Of a DNA stretch of 32,786 bases, positions 14,189 to 22,329 are shown piece by piece. How positions within the stretch are numbered: the stretch's first letter is position 1; each line of letters opens with the position of its first letter. The notes under the pieces were generated by a model. It did not search any database. It was not told the DNA's origin and saw only the letters and a list, made by a program, of their open reading frames with translations. A program made the translations under genes and the position numbers. This DNA is from an uncultured Succinivibrionaceae bacterium (GTDB taxonomy: Bacteria > Pseudomonadota > Gammaproteobacteria > Enterobacterales > Succinivibrionaceae): positions 1 to 32,786 of the forward strand of contig CALXYT010000024.1 of the NCBI GenBank assembly GCA_944393045.1, written 5' to 3'.

Positions 14189-17161
14189 ATGGTTTTTGGA
14201 AAATATTTATTAGTACTCTTTTTTACAGCAATTATTCTTGCCTGTGTAAATATGTTTGGCTACGGGTTCTCTAAGCCAATTGAGATTTCTTTTGAGCTTA
14301 AAGCAAACTCCTCCACTGAAACAAAAATCTTTTACCGCACCTCAGAAGATGATTCTTATATTGATGGTAGATCGGTAAGTTATTTAATTGCACCTAATGC
14401 TAAAGAACCTGAGCAATATACCAAGACTACATTGCAGTTAAATAACGTGCGTCACGTTGAGGCAATACGTGTTGTTTATGAGGCAAATAACGATAATTTT
14501 TTCTGTTATAAAAATGTAGAGGGTGCTGACAAGTTAAGCGCAAGACCTATTTATTTACTTGGCGGTATTATTGACGGTTTAGAAATAGACAATCAAAATA
14601 ATTCGCAAGAGATTTGTTTTACTCTTTCAAAAGAAATGAGTAACATAACTGGGGTAAATCCAAGTATTGAGGTCAGAGATCTAGATCTTGATGCTCCAGT
14701 TGATTACTATTCTTACTGGCAGATAGTATTAGCTATTGGCATATTCTTAATGCTTTTATATGTAACTAATTTATTCTGGGAGGTGATTTTTAATAAGAAG
14801 TTTGCCTTACAGATACCAGGTAATTTAGTAATTTACCAGCTAATTGTTTTGTCAACTGTTCTTTATATTGTTCTTTTTATTATAAGTGAAATTTTAACAT
14901 CATATAATGTCCATGAAATGAATCTTATGATTTTATCATGTGGCTTAATAGGGTTAAGATTTTTAATTGCTATTAAAAAGACCTTTATTGTACATGCTCA
15001 TTTTTGGTTAGTATTTTTACTGCTAATACTCTTAATGTTAATTCGTTATGCAGTATTTAAAGAAAACGTTGGTACCATTTACTCTTCCGAGTTCTATGGT
15101 TACCTGCATATCGTAAAACAAGATTTACCATTTGATGTGGTTGCTGTACTCTTATTATCACTTGCTTACTACGTTGAAAGAAAATCAATTAAGTTCTTAG
15201 CATTTGTGGTGGTGTTAGTAGAACTTGCTATTATCTTTAGTGATTATGCTATCAATACTCATGATAGAGCAGAAAGATTAATATTTTCTCAGTTTGCAGA
15301 TTTCTCCTGGCATCAGGTTTTTAAAAATTATCTTGAGGTAGTAATAAGATACTTCCAAACGTCGCAAGGTTTTTTAACATGTGCAAGTATCTTTATTTTC
15401 ATAACTTTAGTTAAGAATATTTTCTTTAATAAAAATAAAGAACTTAAGCTTAAACTTTCTTGGATAAGACTTTGTAGTTATATAGTTTTAGCAGGCATTT
15501 CAGTTTGGCTATACTTTTTAAATATCGGAACAAGCTCTGTTTATGATGATAAGTTCTATAATACTGTGGCTATCAATAATAGCTTAGAAAATACTGATTT
15601 TTCTAGGTTATCAGCATTTACCACTGAAAGCTTTTACGTTAAGAAAGGTCTTAACTCTAATAAAAATGTAGTAGTACTAATGGTTGATTCACTATCAAGT
15701 TTTAAGAGTAAGCTTTATGGTGGAGAAGATTTTATGCCAAAGCTTGATAGTATTGCTAAAAAGAATGCTTATTTCTCTAACTTCTATGCTACTGCCTATA
15801 ATAATGAAATAGCACTTTTAGGTTTGCTTACCGGTAAACCGTATTTACATAATAATAGTGATTTAACTTCATCATTATTTTATGAGACTACAATTCCTAA
15901 GGAATTAAAGAAGAGGGGATATAATTCTATTATTATGTATTCAGCTCAACCATCAGCTACTGAAAGAGTGCAGTTTGAGCAATTAGGTTTTGATTTTCTA
16001 GTTGATTACCGTGATGAGTTTTATTCACCAAAAGCTCCAAGATATTTACATGGATCAGTTGATACTAAGCTCTTTTTAGAAAATGCTGCTACTAAAATTG
16101 ATTACTGGATAAATCATAATAAAATGAAGATTTTTGCAACTTTAGTATCAAGTTTTAGTTCTAGCCCATATCAAGTTCCGATTGAGTTTAGAAGTAATCC
16201 AACTAAAGTTGAATATGATTTAAATCGTGTAACTCTCTTTAATGATGATGCTATTGCTAAGTTTGTTGAGGATCTTGATAAGCGTGGGTATTTTAAGAAT
16301 GGTATTTTAATTATTACCGGTAATCACCGTGCACAAGTATCTTTAACTAAAGAGGAATACGATAAATATGGGTTAATAGCTATAACACGTGTACCATGTA
16401 TTGTTATTGATCATGATTTACCTAAGGATATTCATGCATATAATAATGATTTATCAACATTATCATTATCTGAAATTATTTACTATTTAACAGTAGATGA
16501 ATATCGTGGTAGTTCAATGCGTGTTAATCCATTTGTAGATTTTCATAATGATGAGTTAATAATCTACCAAAAAACCGCTCCACGTAATGTTATTTTACTT
16601 AAAAAGGGCGATACCACAGGTCAGTTCTATATCAATGGTAATAAATCGAAAATAGTAGGTAATCTTTACGATAAAGATACTACCTTTGGTGATGTGTTAT
16701 ATTTGCTTAAAGAGCAGGTATATAATACAGACACCTTAACAAATCCAAAGTTTGAGAAGTTTAATTATGAAGAAGCAAAAGTAGGTGGGGTAAAGAACCA
16801 GGCATCAAAAGCTCAATGGAAAAATAGTGCTAATGATAAAGCCAATGAAAATGCCTCTAAGGAAGCTTCTGGTAAATCTTCTGATAAGGTAACTTCTCAA
16901 AATAAGACCGGGCAGGAGGATGAGTCAAAAGCGCTTATCGATGCAAAGGAGCAGGTAGCTACTTCTGAATCTGCATCTGTATCAACATCAGCATCGGAAG
17001 TTTCAAGCGCTACTAATGATGAGGCAAATGAGGTAAACGAGGATGATAATTTAAATGATAACGCTTCAAATGGCATTACTATTATCACCGAGGATACAAT
17101 TACTGAAGATGCGGTAAGTAATGATGCACCTAATAAAGATGCAAAAGCTAGTAGTAAGTAA
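14189..17161 (+). CDS. Large membrane protein with an LTA-synthase/sulfatase-like periplasmic domain, probably catalytically dead
   Basis: A 990-residue inner-membrane protein. Order: one helix (5-27), a periplasmic domain (about 28-175), about seven to eight helices (176-450), an alkaline-phosphatase-fold domain (about 490-840), then a 130-residue low-complexity tail. The fold resembles LtaS, OpgB and phosphoethanolamine transferases, which move a phospho-group from lipid to a sugar or lipid acceptor. Seen: VVVLMVDSLSS (D500, metal position), YNNEIALLGLLTGKP (N538/N539 where Thr/Ser is expected), SSFSSSPYQVP (654-664, where NHxPY carries His) and ITGNHRA (N712-H713, where DH is expected). 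The spacing matches LtaS E255/T300/H416/D475, so loss of activity is inferred from substitution, not truncation. There is no Shine-Dalgarno before the ATG. It sits inside a porin cluster, so an envelope role is likely. Confidence 0.75.
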   Translation: MVFGKYLLVLFFTAIILACVNMFGYGFSKPIEISFELKANSSTETKIFYRTSEDDSYIDGRSVSYLIAPNAKEPEQYTKTTLQLNNVRHVEAIRVVYEANNDNFFCYKNVEGADKLSARPIYLLGGIIDGLEIDNQNNSQEICFTLSKEMSNITGVNPSIEVRDLDLDAPVDYYSYWQIVLAIGIFLMLLYVTNLFWEVIFNKKFALQIPGNLVIYQLIVLSTVLYIVLFIISEILTSYNVHEMNLMILSCGLIGLRFLIAIKKTFIVHAHFWLVFLLLILLMLIRYAVFKENVGTIYSSEFYGYLHIVKQDLPFDVVAVLLLSLAYYVERKSIKFLAFVVVLVELAIIFSDYAINTHDRAERLIFSQFADFSWHQVFKNYLEVVIRYFQTSQGFLTCASIFIFITLVKNIFFNKNKELKLKLSWIRLCSYIVLAGISVWLYFLNIGTSSVYDDKFYNTVAINNSLENTDFSRLSAFTTESFYVKKGLNSNKNVVVLMVDSLSSFKSKLYGGEDFMPKLDSIAKKNAYFSNFYATAYNNEIALLGLLTGKPYLHNNSDLTSSLFYETTIPKELKKRGYNSIIMYSAQPSATERVQFEQLGFDFLVDYRDEFYSPKAPRYLHGSVDTKLFLENAATKIDYWINHNKMKIFATLVSSFSSSPYQVPIEFRSNPTKVEYDLNRVTLFNDDAIAKFVEDLDKRGYFKNGILIITGNHRAQVSLTKEEYDKYGLIAITRVPCIVIDHDLPKDIHAYNNDLSTLSLSEIIYYLTVDEYRGSSMRVNPFVDFHNDELIIYQKTAPRNVILLKKGDTTGQFYINGNKSKIVGNLYDKDTTFGDVLYLLKEQVYNTDTLTNPKFEKFNYEEAKVGGVKNQASKAQWKNSANDKANENASKEASGKSSDKVTSQNKTGQEDESKALIDAKEQVATSESASVSTSASEVSSATNDEANEVNEDDNLNDNASNGITIITEDTITEDAVSNDAPNKDAKASSK

Positions 17162-17197
17162 TCCGTCATACACAATATATCATACGTAATACATAAT

Positions 17198-17227
17198 AAA
17201 GAGGGGGGAATAACCTCTCTTTTTTTT
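17198..17227 (+). terminator. Intrinsic terminator of the sulfatase-like gene
   Basis: AAAGAGGGG (17198-17206) pairs with CCTCTCTTT (17214-17222), 9 bp with one G-U pair, a 7-base loop and an 8-base or longer T-run. Confidence 0.9.
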
Positions 17228-17387
17228 GGAAGGTTTTCAAAGGTGGTACAAGCTTAAAAAATAAGTATGCAAATCATTGTTTTTTTTATAATTTTTATAA
17301 CAAATTTACAAATAAATATAACTACATATTTTAATAAAAGTGTGATCTATGATAAAATTCACTCTTGTTAGATAGATGGGGTATAAG

Positions 17388-18434
17388 ATGAAATTATCTA
17401 AGTTACTAGGTCTTGCTTTTATGTTTTGGGCGGTGAATGCTCAGGCTTTAGTGGTATATGAAAGTCAAGATAAAGCTAGCACAATGTCTATTTTCGGGCG
17501 TTTAGAGGCTGGGGTATATAATCAGTTTGCTAAAGAGCAAGAAAAAGATAATGGTAAAGTTACCATTGAGGGGGGGGCTCGTTTAGGGCTTAGTGGCAGT
17601 TATAGTGTTGCTACTAATGTTAAAGCTATTGCTTTTGCCGAATGGGAGGTTGCCTCTCAAACTAAAGAAGATGGCAAGTTTGATACTCGATATGCCTTTG
17701 TAGGTATGGATTTTAGTCACTTCGGTGTTTTAGTGGTAGGTCAAGGTGATACAGCTCAGTATATTACAGTAGGTTTTGTGGATGTATTTGAGAACTTTGG
17801 GGCTGAGGCTACTGATTACTGGACTTTAGGTGGTCGTCAAGAAGGGCAGCTTATGTATTCTGCTTCAGTAGGTAATTACACTCTTACTGCATCTTTTCAG
17901 GCACCAAACGATAATATGGGTACCTATTATGACCACGATGTAGGCTTAAAGCATGAACTTAACGTTGATTATGGTTTTGCAGTAGGGATAAATTACAACT
18001 GGACAGAAGGTTTTTTAAAAGATACTGCGATTGCGCTAAGTTTTGCAGATTATGAGCTTATTGATGATCCAATTGGTGATAAGCATGAATTTAATGCGGC
18101 TTTAAGTTATGGTTATTTAAATGAAGGGCTTTACACCGCGCTTAATTACTCTCGTATTAGTTACCGTCATGAAGATCACCACTTAACAGGTTTTGATTTT
18201 GTAGGAGGTTATGGCTTTGATTGTGGATTTGGCTTTATGTTAGGCTATGGTCACTTAGGTTATAAGTTTGATAGAAGCATTGAATCTTATGCTCTTGCGC
18301 AGTTAAGTTATAATTTTAATGACTACTTACGTTTAGTAGCAGAATCAAAGATTGGTGTTGGTGATATTGATTATCCGGTTAAGCCAACACATCAGCATGA
18401 TAAGTATTTTGTAAGCTTACTTTATTCTTTCTAA
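17388..18434 (+). CDS. Outer-membrane porin (porin 4)
   Basis: A 348-residue precursor and the most diverged of the four. The signal peptide is MKLSKLLGLAFMFWAVNAQA, followed by LVVYESQDKASTMSIFGRLE. It shares FAEWEVASQTKEDGKFDTRYAF, GQGDTAQY, YWTLGGRQEGQ and a C-terminal Phe (YFVSLLYSF) with the others. I prefer the ATG at 17388, which gives a normal signal peptide and has GGGG at 17378-17381 upstream. An in-frame ATG at 17376 would add MGYK and has no Shine-Dalgarno. Predicted loops contain many His (HEDHHLTG, PTHQHDK), which might bind metal. Codon use is ordinary, suggesting lower or conditional expression. A half CRP-type site TGTGA lies at 17341-17345. Confidence 0.9.
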   Translation: MKLSKLLGLAFMFWAVNAQALVVYESQDKASTMSIFGRLEAGVYNQFAKEQEKDNGKVTIEGGARLGLSGSYSVATNVKAIAFAEWEVASQTKEDGKFDTRYAFVGMDFSHFGVLVVGQGDTAQYITVGFVDVFENFGAEATDYWTLGGRQEGQLMYSASVGNYTLTASFQAPNDNMGTYYDHDVGLKHELNVDYGFAVGINYNWTEGFLKDTAIALSFADYELIDDPIGDKHEFNAALSYGYLNEGLYTALNYSRISYRHEDHHLTGFDFVGGYGFDCGFGFMLGYGHLGYKFDRSIESYALAQLSYNFNDYLRLVAESKIGVGDIDYPVKPTHQHDKYFVSLLYSF

Positions 18435-18457
18435 GTTTAAGCATAGTTTAAAACCTT

Positions 18458-18505
18458 AAATGCGACTTTTGCTAGTAAAAACAATACTTTTAAAAAGTCG
18501 CATTT
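18458..18505 (+). terminator. Probable terminator hairpin of porin 4
   Basis: AAATGCGACTTTT (18458-18470) pairs perfectly with AAAAGTCGCATTT (18493-18505), 13 bp with a 22-base loop. The following T-run is poor, so termination may be partial, or the hairpin may protect the mRNA 3' end. Confidence 0.6.
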
Positions 18506-18635
18506 ATGTTTGTAATTTATCGGTAACTTAAAGTTAATGTTTAGGAAGAGAGGAAAATTATAAAAAAATTCTTTTAGGAGGCTAATATTTTAAATTCCTA
18601 AAGGATTTTATGATTTTTTTGCGCTTTAAATGAAG

Positions 18636-18659
18636 TATAATACGCTCAATTTATTGAGC
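18636..18659 (+). promoter_or_regulatory. nadA -10 box and adjoining hairpin/operator
   Basis: TATAAT at 18636-18641 lacks a good -35 box. Immediately after it, GCTCAA (18644-18649), loop TTTA and TTGAGC (18654-18659) form a perfect 6-bp inverted repeat over the expected transcript start. It could be an operator or a 5'-end mRNA hairpin. Confidence 0.45.
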
Positions 18660-18687
18660 TTAGTTTACTGCAAAAGGCCATGATAGT

Positions 18688-19761
18688 ATGTTTATTCCTG
18701 ATTTAAGTAAAATTGCAATTCCTAAAGGACCTGCCCCATTAACTCAGATGCAAATTGATGAGTATATTGCCTCGTTAACTAAAAAGTTACATGACAAAAA
18801 TGCCGTGTTAATTGCCCATTATTATACTAATCCTGAAATCCAGAAACTTGCTCAGGCAAGTGGTGGTTTTATTGGTGATTCGCTTGAAATGGCACGTTGG
18901 GGACGAGATAATAGCGCAAAAACAGTAATTGTTGCCGGGGTGCGATTTATGGGAGAGACGGCTGCCATACTTTCTCCTGAAAAAAATATCATAATGCCTG
19001 AATTAACAGCTGAATGTTCCTTAGATTTAGGCTGTCCTCATGAGGAATTTGCTAAGTTTTGTAAAGAGCATAAAGAATATGCCGTAGTAGTTTATGCTAA
19101 TACCTCCGCAAAAGTTAAAGCATTAGCAGATTATGTGGTAACAAGTTCTATTGCCCTTGAAATGGTAGAGTATCTTCATCTTTTAGGGAAAAAGATTATT
19201 TGGGCACCTGATAGACATTTAGGTTCTTATATCGAGGAGCATACTGGCGCCAAGATGCTTAGATGGCAAGCTCATTGTATTGTACATGATGAGTTTAAAG
19301 CCAATGCTTTAGCTGAGCTTAAAGAGCAACATCCTGATGCGGCTATTATGGTTCACCCTGAATCCCCGGAAGCTGTTACTAAGATGGCAGACTTTGTAGG
19401 TTCAACCTCGCAGATTCTTCATGCCGTAGGGGATATGCCAAATAAAAAGTTTATTATCGCTACTGATACAGGGATTTTTTATAAGATATTACAGGCTTAT
19501 CCTGATAGAGAACTTATTCCTGCACCTACTGGCGGTGCCGGGGCAACATGTCAAAGCTGTGCTCACTGCCCATGGATGCGCTTAAATACTTTACCACTCA
19601 TTGATAAAGCTTTAGATAATTTAGCAGATCATCGTATTACAGTAGACGTGGAAACTAGGGAAAGAGCTTTAGTTTCTTTAAACAGACTGCTTGATTTTAG
19701 TGCCAACTTAAAGAAGTATGGCTCCGTTGAGGCAATGATTAATGCTAGGGTATTTATCTAA
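18688..19761 (+). CDS. nadA: Quinolinate synthase A
   Basis: NadA condenses iminoaspartate with dihydroxyacetone phosphate to quinolinate in de novo NAD synthesis, using an oxygen-sensitive [4Fe-4S] cluster. The 357-residue length is close to E. coli NadA (347). The three cluster Cys are in place: C110 in [10 protein letters not shown]197 in AHCIVHDEF and C294 in [10 protein letters not shown], which also carries the accompanying Cys 288 and 291. [38 protein letters not shown] and APTGG are typical substrate-binding segments. The partner nadB (aspartate oxidase) is not in the window. The ATG follows a weak AAAGG-type Shine-Dalgarno. It is a single gene with its own promoter and terminator. 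Confidence 0.96.
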   Translation: MFIPDLSKIAIPKGPAPLTQMQIDEYIASLTKKLHDKNAVLIAHYYTNPEIQKLAQASGGFIGDSLEMARWGRDNSAKTVIVAGVRFMGETAAILSPEKNIIMPELTAECSLDLGCPHEEFAKFCKEHKEYAVVVYANTSAKVKALADYVVTSSIALEMVEYLHLLGKKIIWAPDRHLGSYIEEHTGAKMLRWQAHCIVHDEFKANALAELKEQHPDAAIMVHPESPEAVTKMADFVGSTSQILHAVGDMPNKKFIIATDTGIFYKILQAYPDRELIPAPTGGAGATCQSCAHCPWMRLNTLPLIDKALDNLADHRITVDVETRERALVSLNRLLDFSANLKKYGSVEAMINARVFI

Positions 19762-19799
19762 TATTTTAAACCGAAATCGTAAGCATTTTTAGGATTATT

Positions 19800-19827
19800 A
19801 AGGTTGATTTTATGTCAGCCTTTTTTT
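19800..19827 (+). terminator. Intrinsic terminator of nadA
   Basis: AAGGTTGA (19800-19807) pairs with TCAGCCTT (19815-19822), 8 bp with one G-U pair, a 7-base loop and a T-run to 19827. Confidence 0.85.
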
Positions 19828-19894
19828 GTAAAATTTTAATTAAGTACTTGATGTTTATGAGTTTTTAGGTGCTTGGTAATTGCGTTTTCCTCAT

Positions 19895-19923
19895 TTGTTA
19901 TCTTTATATAAAAGTGCTATAAT
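19895..19923 (+). promoter_or_regulatory. Promoter of the cstA-family gene
   Basis: TTGTTA (19895-19900), a 17-bp spacer and TATAAT (19918-19923) preceded by TGC, an extended -10. The leader is about 100 nt. No CRP-like site was found, although E. coli cstA is CRP-activated. Confidence 0.65.
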
Positions 19924-20031
19924 TTGCGCAAAAATTTATAATATTTAATTAAGAATGTGTAGGGTAACAGAAACATCTTTTATGCAAGAGTTTTTTCTGC
20001 TACTTATACTTATTGTTCACGAGAATATAAT

Positions 20032-21744
20032 ATGAGCGGAACTATAATATTATTAGCTGCCCTGGTATATTTCGGGGTATGTTATTTTCTATATGGTGGT
20101 TATTTAAAAAAGGTTTTTGGAATAGATCCAAATAGACCAACTCCTGCTAAAACCAATTACGATGGTGTTGACTATGTACCATCACATCCTGCGGTGCTAT
20201 TTGGTCACCATTTTTCCTCTATTGCAGGAGCAGGTCCAATAGTAGGTCCTATTATGGCTGCTTACTTTGGTTGGTTACCAGCATTATTATGGATTTTAAT
20301 CGGTTGTGTCTTTGTTGGTGCAGTACACGATTTTGCAGCGCTCTTTTTATCAGTGCGTCATCAGGGTAAGTCTATCGGTTTTATTATCGAAAAACTTATG
20401 GGGTATTTTGGGAGACAGTTATTCTTAATATTCTGCTGGGCATGTTTAATTTTAGTTGTAGCAATCTTTGGGTTATTAGTAGCAAAGACCTTTGTTGATA
20501 CACCAGCTGTTGCCTCAGCTTCAATTATCTTTATTTTACTTGCCCCAATATTCGGTGGATTAACTAGAAAGTTAATATCTTTACGTGTTGGTTCATTTAT
20601 CTTTGTTCCTATTGTATTTTTAACTGTATGGTTATCTACTTATATTCCATGCGATATTCAGCAGTTCTTTAATTTAACTTATGAGCAATCAATTTTTGCG
20701 TGGTTAATGTTTTTAGGGGTATATGTCTTTATTGCCTCTGTTGCTCCAGTGCAGTGGTTGTTACAGCCAAGAGATTATTTAAGTTCATACTTACTTTATG
20801 CTATGATTTTCCTAGGTGTCATAGGCATTTTCTACTTTAATCCAGATGTGCAAATGGAAGCTTTTAAAGGTTATATTGCAAATTTAGGTGGTTCTGAATT
20901 AAACTTAGTTCCTACTTTGTTTGTGGTTATTGCTTGTGGCGCATGTTCAGGTTTTCACTCTTTAGTAGCATCAGGTACTACTTCAAAGCAAATTAGAAGT
21001 GAAAAAGATATTTTACCAATCGGTTACGGCGGTATGATTGTCGAAGGTATTTTAGGCATAATGAGCTTAATTACCGTTATCTATCTTTCTGATGCTGATT
21101 TTGCGAAGATTGCAGTAAATCCTGCTCATGCTTTTGCTAATGGTATTGGCGACTTTGTGGAAGGTTTAGGTTTACCAAAACAATTTGGAGTAATCTTTAT
21201 TAGTTTATCAATTTCAGCCTTTATGATGACAAGTCTTGATACTGCAACTAGACTCGGTCGTTTCTGCTGGCAAGAGTTATTCTCTCCTTCATATATAAAT
21301 AAGGAAGAAGATGTTAGTAGCGTAGTAACTCCAGCACCTAAAAAGTCAAATATTTTAATGAAGTTTATTACTAACTCTTTTGTAGCCTCTGTAATTGTAG
21401 TGCTTATTGCTTTACTTATGGCGCAATCTGGTAGTGCATCTACCGTATGGCCGATTTTTGGAGCATCAAATCAGTTATTAGCAGCGCTAACTTTATTAGC
21501 TATTACCTTATATCTTAAGACTAAGGGCTTAAATTATAAGATAACCTTCTTACCAACTATTCTTATGGTGGTAATGAGTATTTGGGGGTTATTTGAAATA
21601 ATTGTACAGTACTGGTCTAAAAATGAGGTGTTAGTAGGTTCTGCTATCTTCTTAATTTTTATGGCAGTATTATTAGTTATCTTATCTTTGGTAGTGTTAA
21701 AGAGACATTTACTTGAGTTGAGTGCTAAGGGGGCTAATAAGTAA
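20032..21744 (+). CDS. cstA: CstA-family carbon-starvation transporter
   Basis: A 570-residue inner-membrane protein with about 14-16 helices. The N-terminus (YFLYGGYLKKVFGIDPNRPTP, split as YFLYGGYLKK and GIDPNRPTPA), VDYVPSHPAVLFGHHFSSIAGAGPIVGP, GAVHDFAALFLSVRHQG and the central CGACSGFHSLVASGTTSKQI segment are characteristic of CstA. CstA/BtsT proteins import pyruvate or, as reported for CstA, peptides, when carbon runs short. E. coli CstA and BtsT are about 700-716 residues, so this is the shorter branch (near 550-600) found in many anaerobes. The missing length is mainly at the C-terminus. The substrate cannot be read from the sequence. It is a single gene, with no obvious terminator before the rplY promoter, so read-through into rplY is possible. 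Confidence 0.88.
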   Translation: MSGTIILLAALVYFGVCYFLYGGYLKKVFGIDPNRPTPAKTNYDGVDYVPSHPAVLFGHHFSSIAGAGPIVGPIMAAYFGWLPALLWILIGCVFVGAVHDFAALFLSVRHQGKSIGFIIEKLMGYFGRQLFLIFCWACLILVVAIFGLLVAKTFVDTPAVASASIIFILLAPIFGGLTRKLISLRVGSFIFVPIVFLTVWLSTYIPCDIQQFFNLTYEQSIFAWLMFLGVYVFIASVAPVQWLLQPRDYLSSYLLYAMIFLGVIGIFYFNPDVQMEAFKGYIANLGGSELNLVPTLFVVIACGACSGFHSLVASGTTSKQIRSEKDILPIGYGGMIVEGILGIMSLITVIYLSDADFAKIAVNPAHAFANGIGDFVEGLGLPKQFGVIFISLSISAFMMTSLDTATRLGRFCWQELFSPSYINKEEDVSSVVTPAPKKSNILMKFITNSFVASVIVVLIALLMAQSGSASTVWPIFGASNQLLAALTLLAITLYLKTKGLNYKITFLPTILMVVMSIWGLFEIIVQYWSKNEVLVGSAIFLIFMAVLLVILSLVVLKRHLLELSAKGANK

Positions 21745-21760
21745 TTATAAGTTTATAGCA

Positions 21761-21831
21761 GCTAATGACTTAAAATCTTTGATTATAAGAGTATTTTTAA
21801 GTGAAAAACTGTTTGCAATTTAGTCATTAGC
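21761..21831. repeat. Inverted repeat bracketing the rplY -35 box
   Basis: GCTAATGACT (21761-21770) is the exact complement of AGTCATTAGC (21822-21831), 10 bp with 51 bp between the arms. The right arm occupies the spacer of the rplY promoter. Confidence 0.55.
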
Positions 21832-21841
21832 CCGCTATAAT
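21813..21841 (+). promoter_or_regulatory. Promoter of rplY
   Basis: TTGCAA (21813-21818), a 17-bp spacer and a perfect TATAAT (21836-21841). The leader is about 72 nt. A strong promoter suits a ribosomal protein gene. Confidence 0.75.
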
Positions 21842-21919
21842 ACGCAAAATTTTTTAAACGAATAGTTAGGTCGCATAACTATTTTTGGTAATAACATTTT
21901 TATATAAGAGATTTCTATT

Positions 21920-22207
21920 ATGGCATTTACTTTTGAATGTACAGTACGTAAGGACTTTGGGAAAGGTGCGAGCCGCCGCCTTCGTCGTAACAATGGCGTA
22001 CCAGCAATCATTTATGGTGGTAACGAAGATGCACTTGCAATCGCTTTAGATCATGCTAAAGTATTTACTGCTCAGCAGAGTCAGGCTTTCTATGATGAAC
22101 CTATTACTTTAAATATCGAAGGTTCTTCAGTAGTTGTTAAGCCAGTTGCTATTCAGCGTCATCCAGTTAACGGTACTATCGTACACGTAGACTTCATGCG
22201 TGCTTAA
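21920..22207 (+). CDS. rplY: 50S ribosomal protein L25 (short, single-domain form)
   Basis: L25 binds 5S rRNA in the large ribosomal subunit. The 95 residues match the short E. coli form (94), not the longer two-domain CTC form. The start FECTVRKDFGKGASRRLRRNN, quoted in part as RKDFGKGASRRLRRN, and VPAIIYGG are the conserved rRNA-contacting segment. The end RHPVNGTIVHVDFMR is also typical. Codon bias is strong (CGT, GGT, AAC), as expected of a ribosomal protein. It is a single gene with its own strong promoter and terminator. Confidence 0.97.
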   Translation: MAFTFECTVRKDFGKGASRRLRRNNGVPAIIYGGNEDALAIALDHAKVFTAQQSQAFYDEPITLNIEGSSVVVKPVAIQRHPVNGTIVHVDFMRA

Positions 22208-22287
22208 TACACGTTACTAACCTAAGCTAAATGCTTAGTACAGGCAATAAAATAAGATTTTGTTGCTGATATCTATGATATAATAAG

Positions 22288-22312
22288 GCACTCGATTTTG
22301 AGTGCTTTTTTT
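22288..22312 (+). terminator. Intrinsic terminator of rplY
   Basis: GCACTC (22288-22293), loop GATTTT, GAGTGC (22300-22305), then a 7-base T-run. It ends only 17 bp before the next start codon. A TATAAT-like box at 22279-22284 could drive the downstream gene from inside this region. Confidence 0.88.
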
Positions 22313-22329
22313 ATTTTTAGGAGCGACCA

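Noticed and set aside
16897-17175. 92-codon minus-strand frame opposite the tail of the sulfatase-like gene
   Set aside because: It is the mirror of a low-complexity Ser/Asp-rich coding stretch; the Ser/Ala/Val repeats follow from the sense codons.
17341-17362. CRP site before porin 4
   Set aside because: Only the TGTGA half-site is present; the TCAC half is 13 bases away instead of 6.
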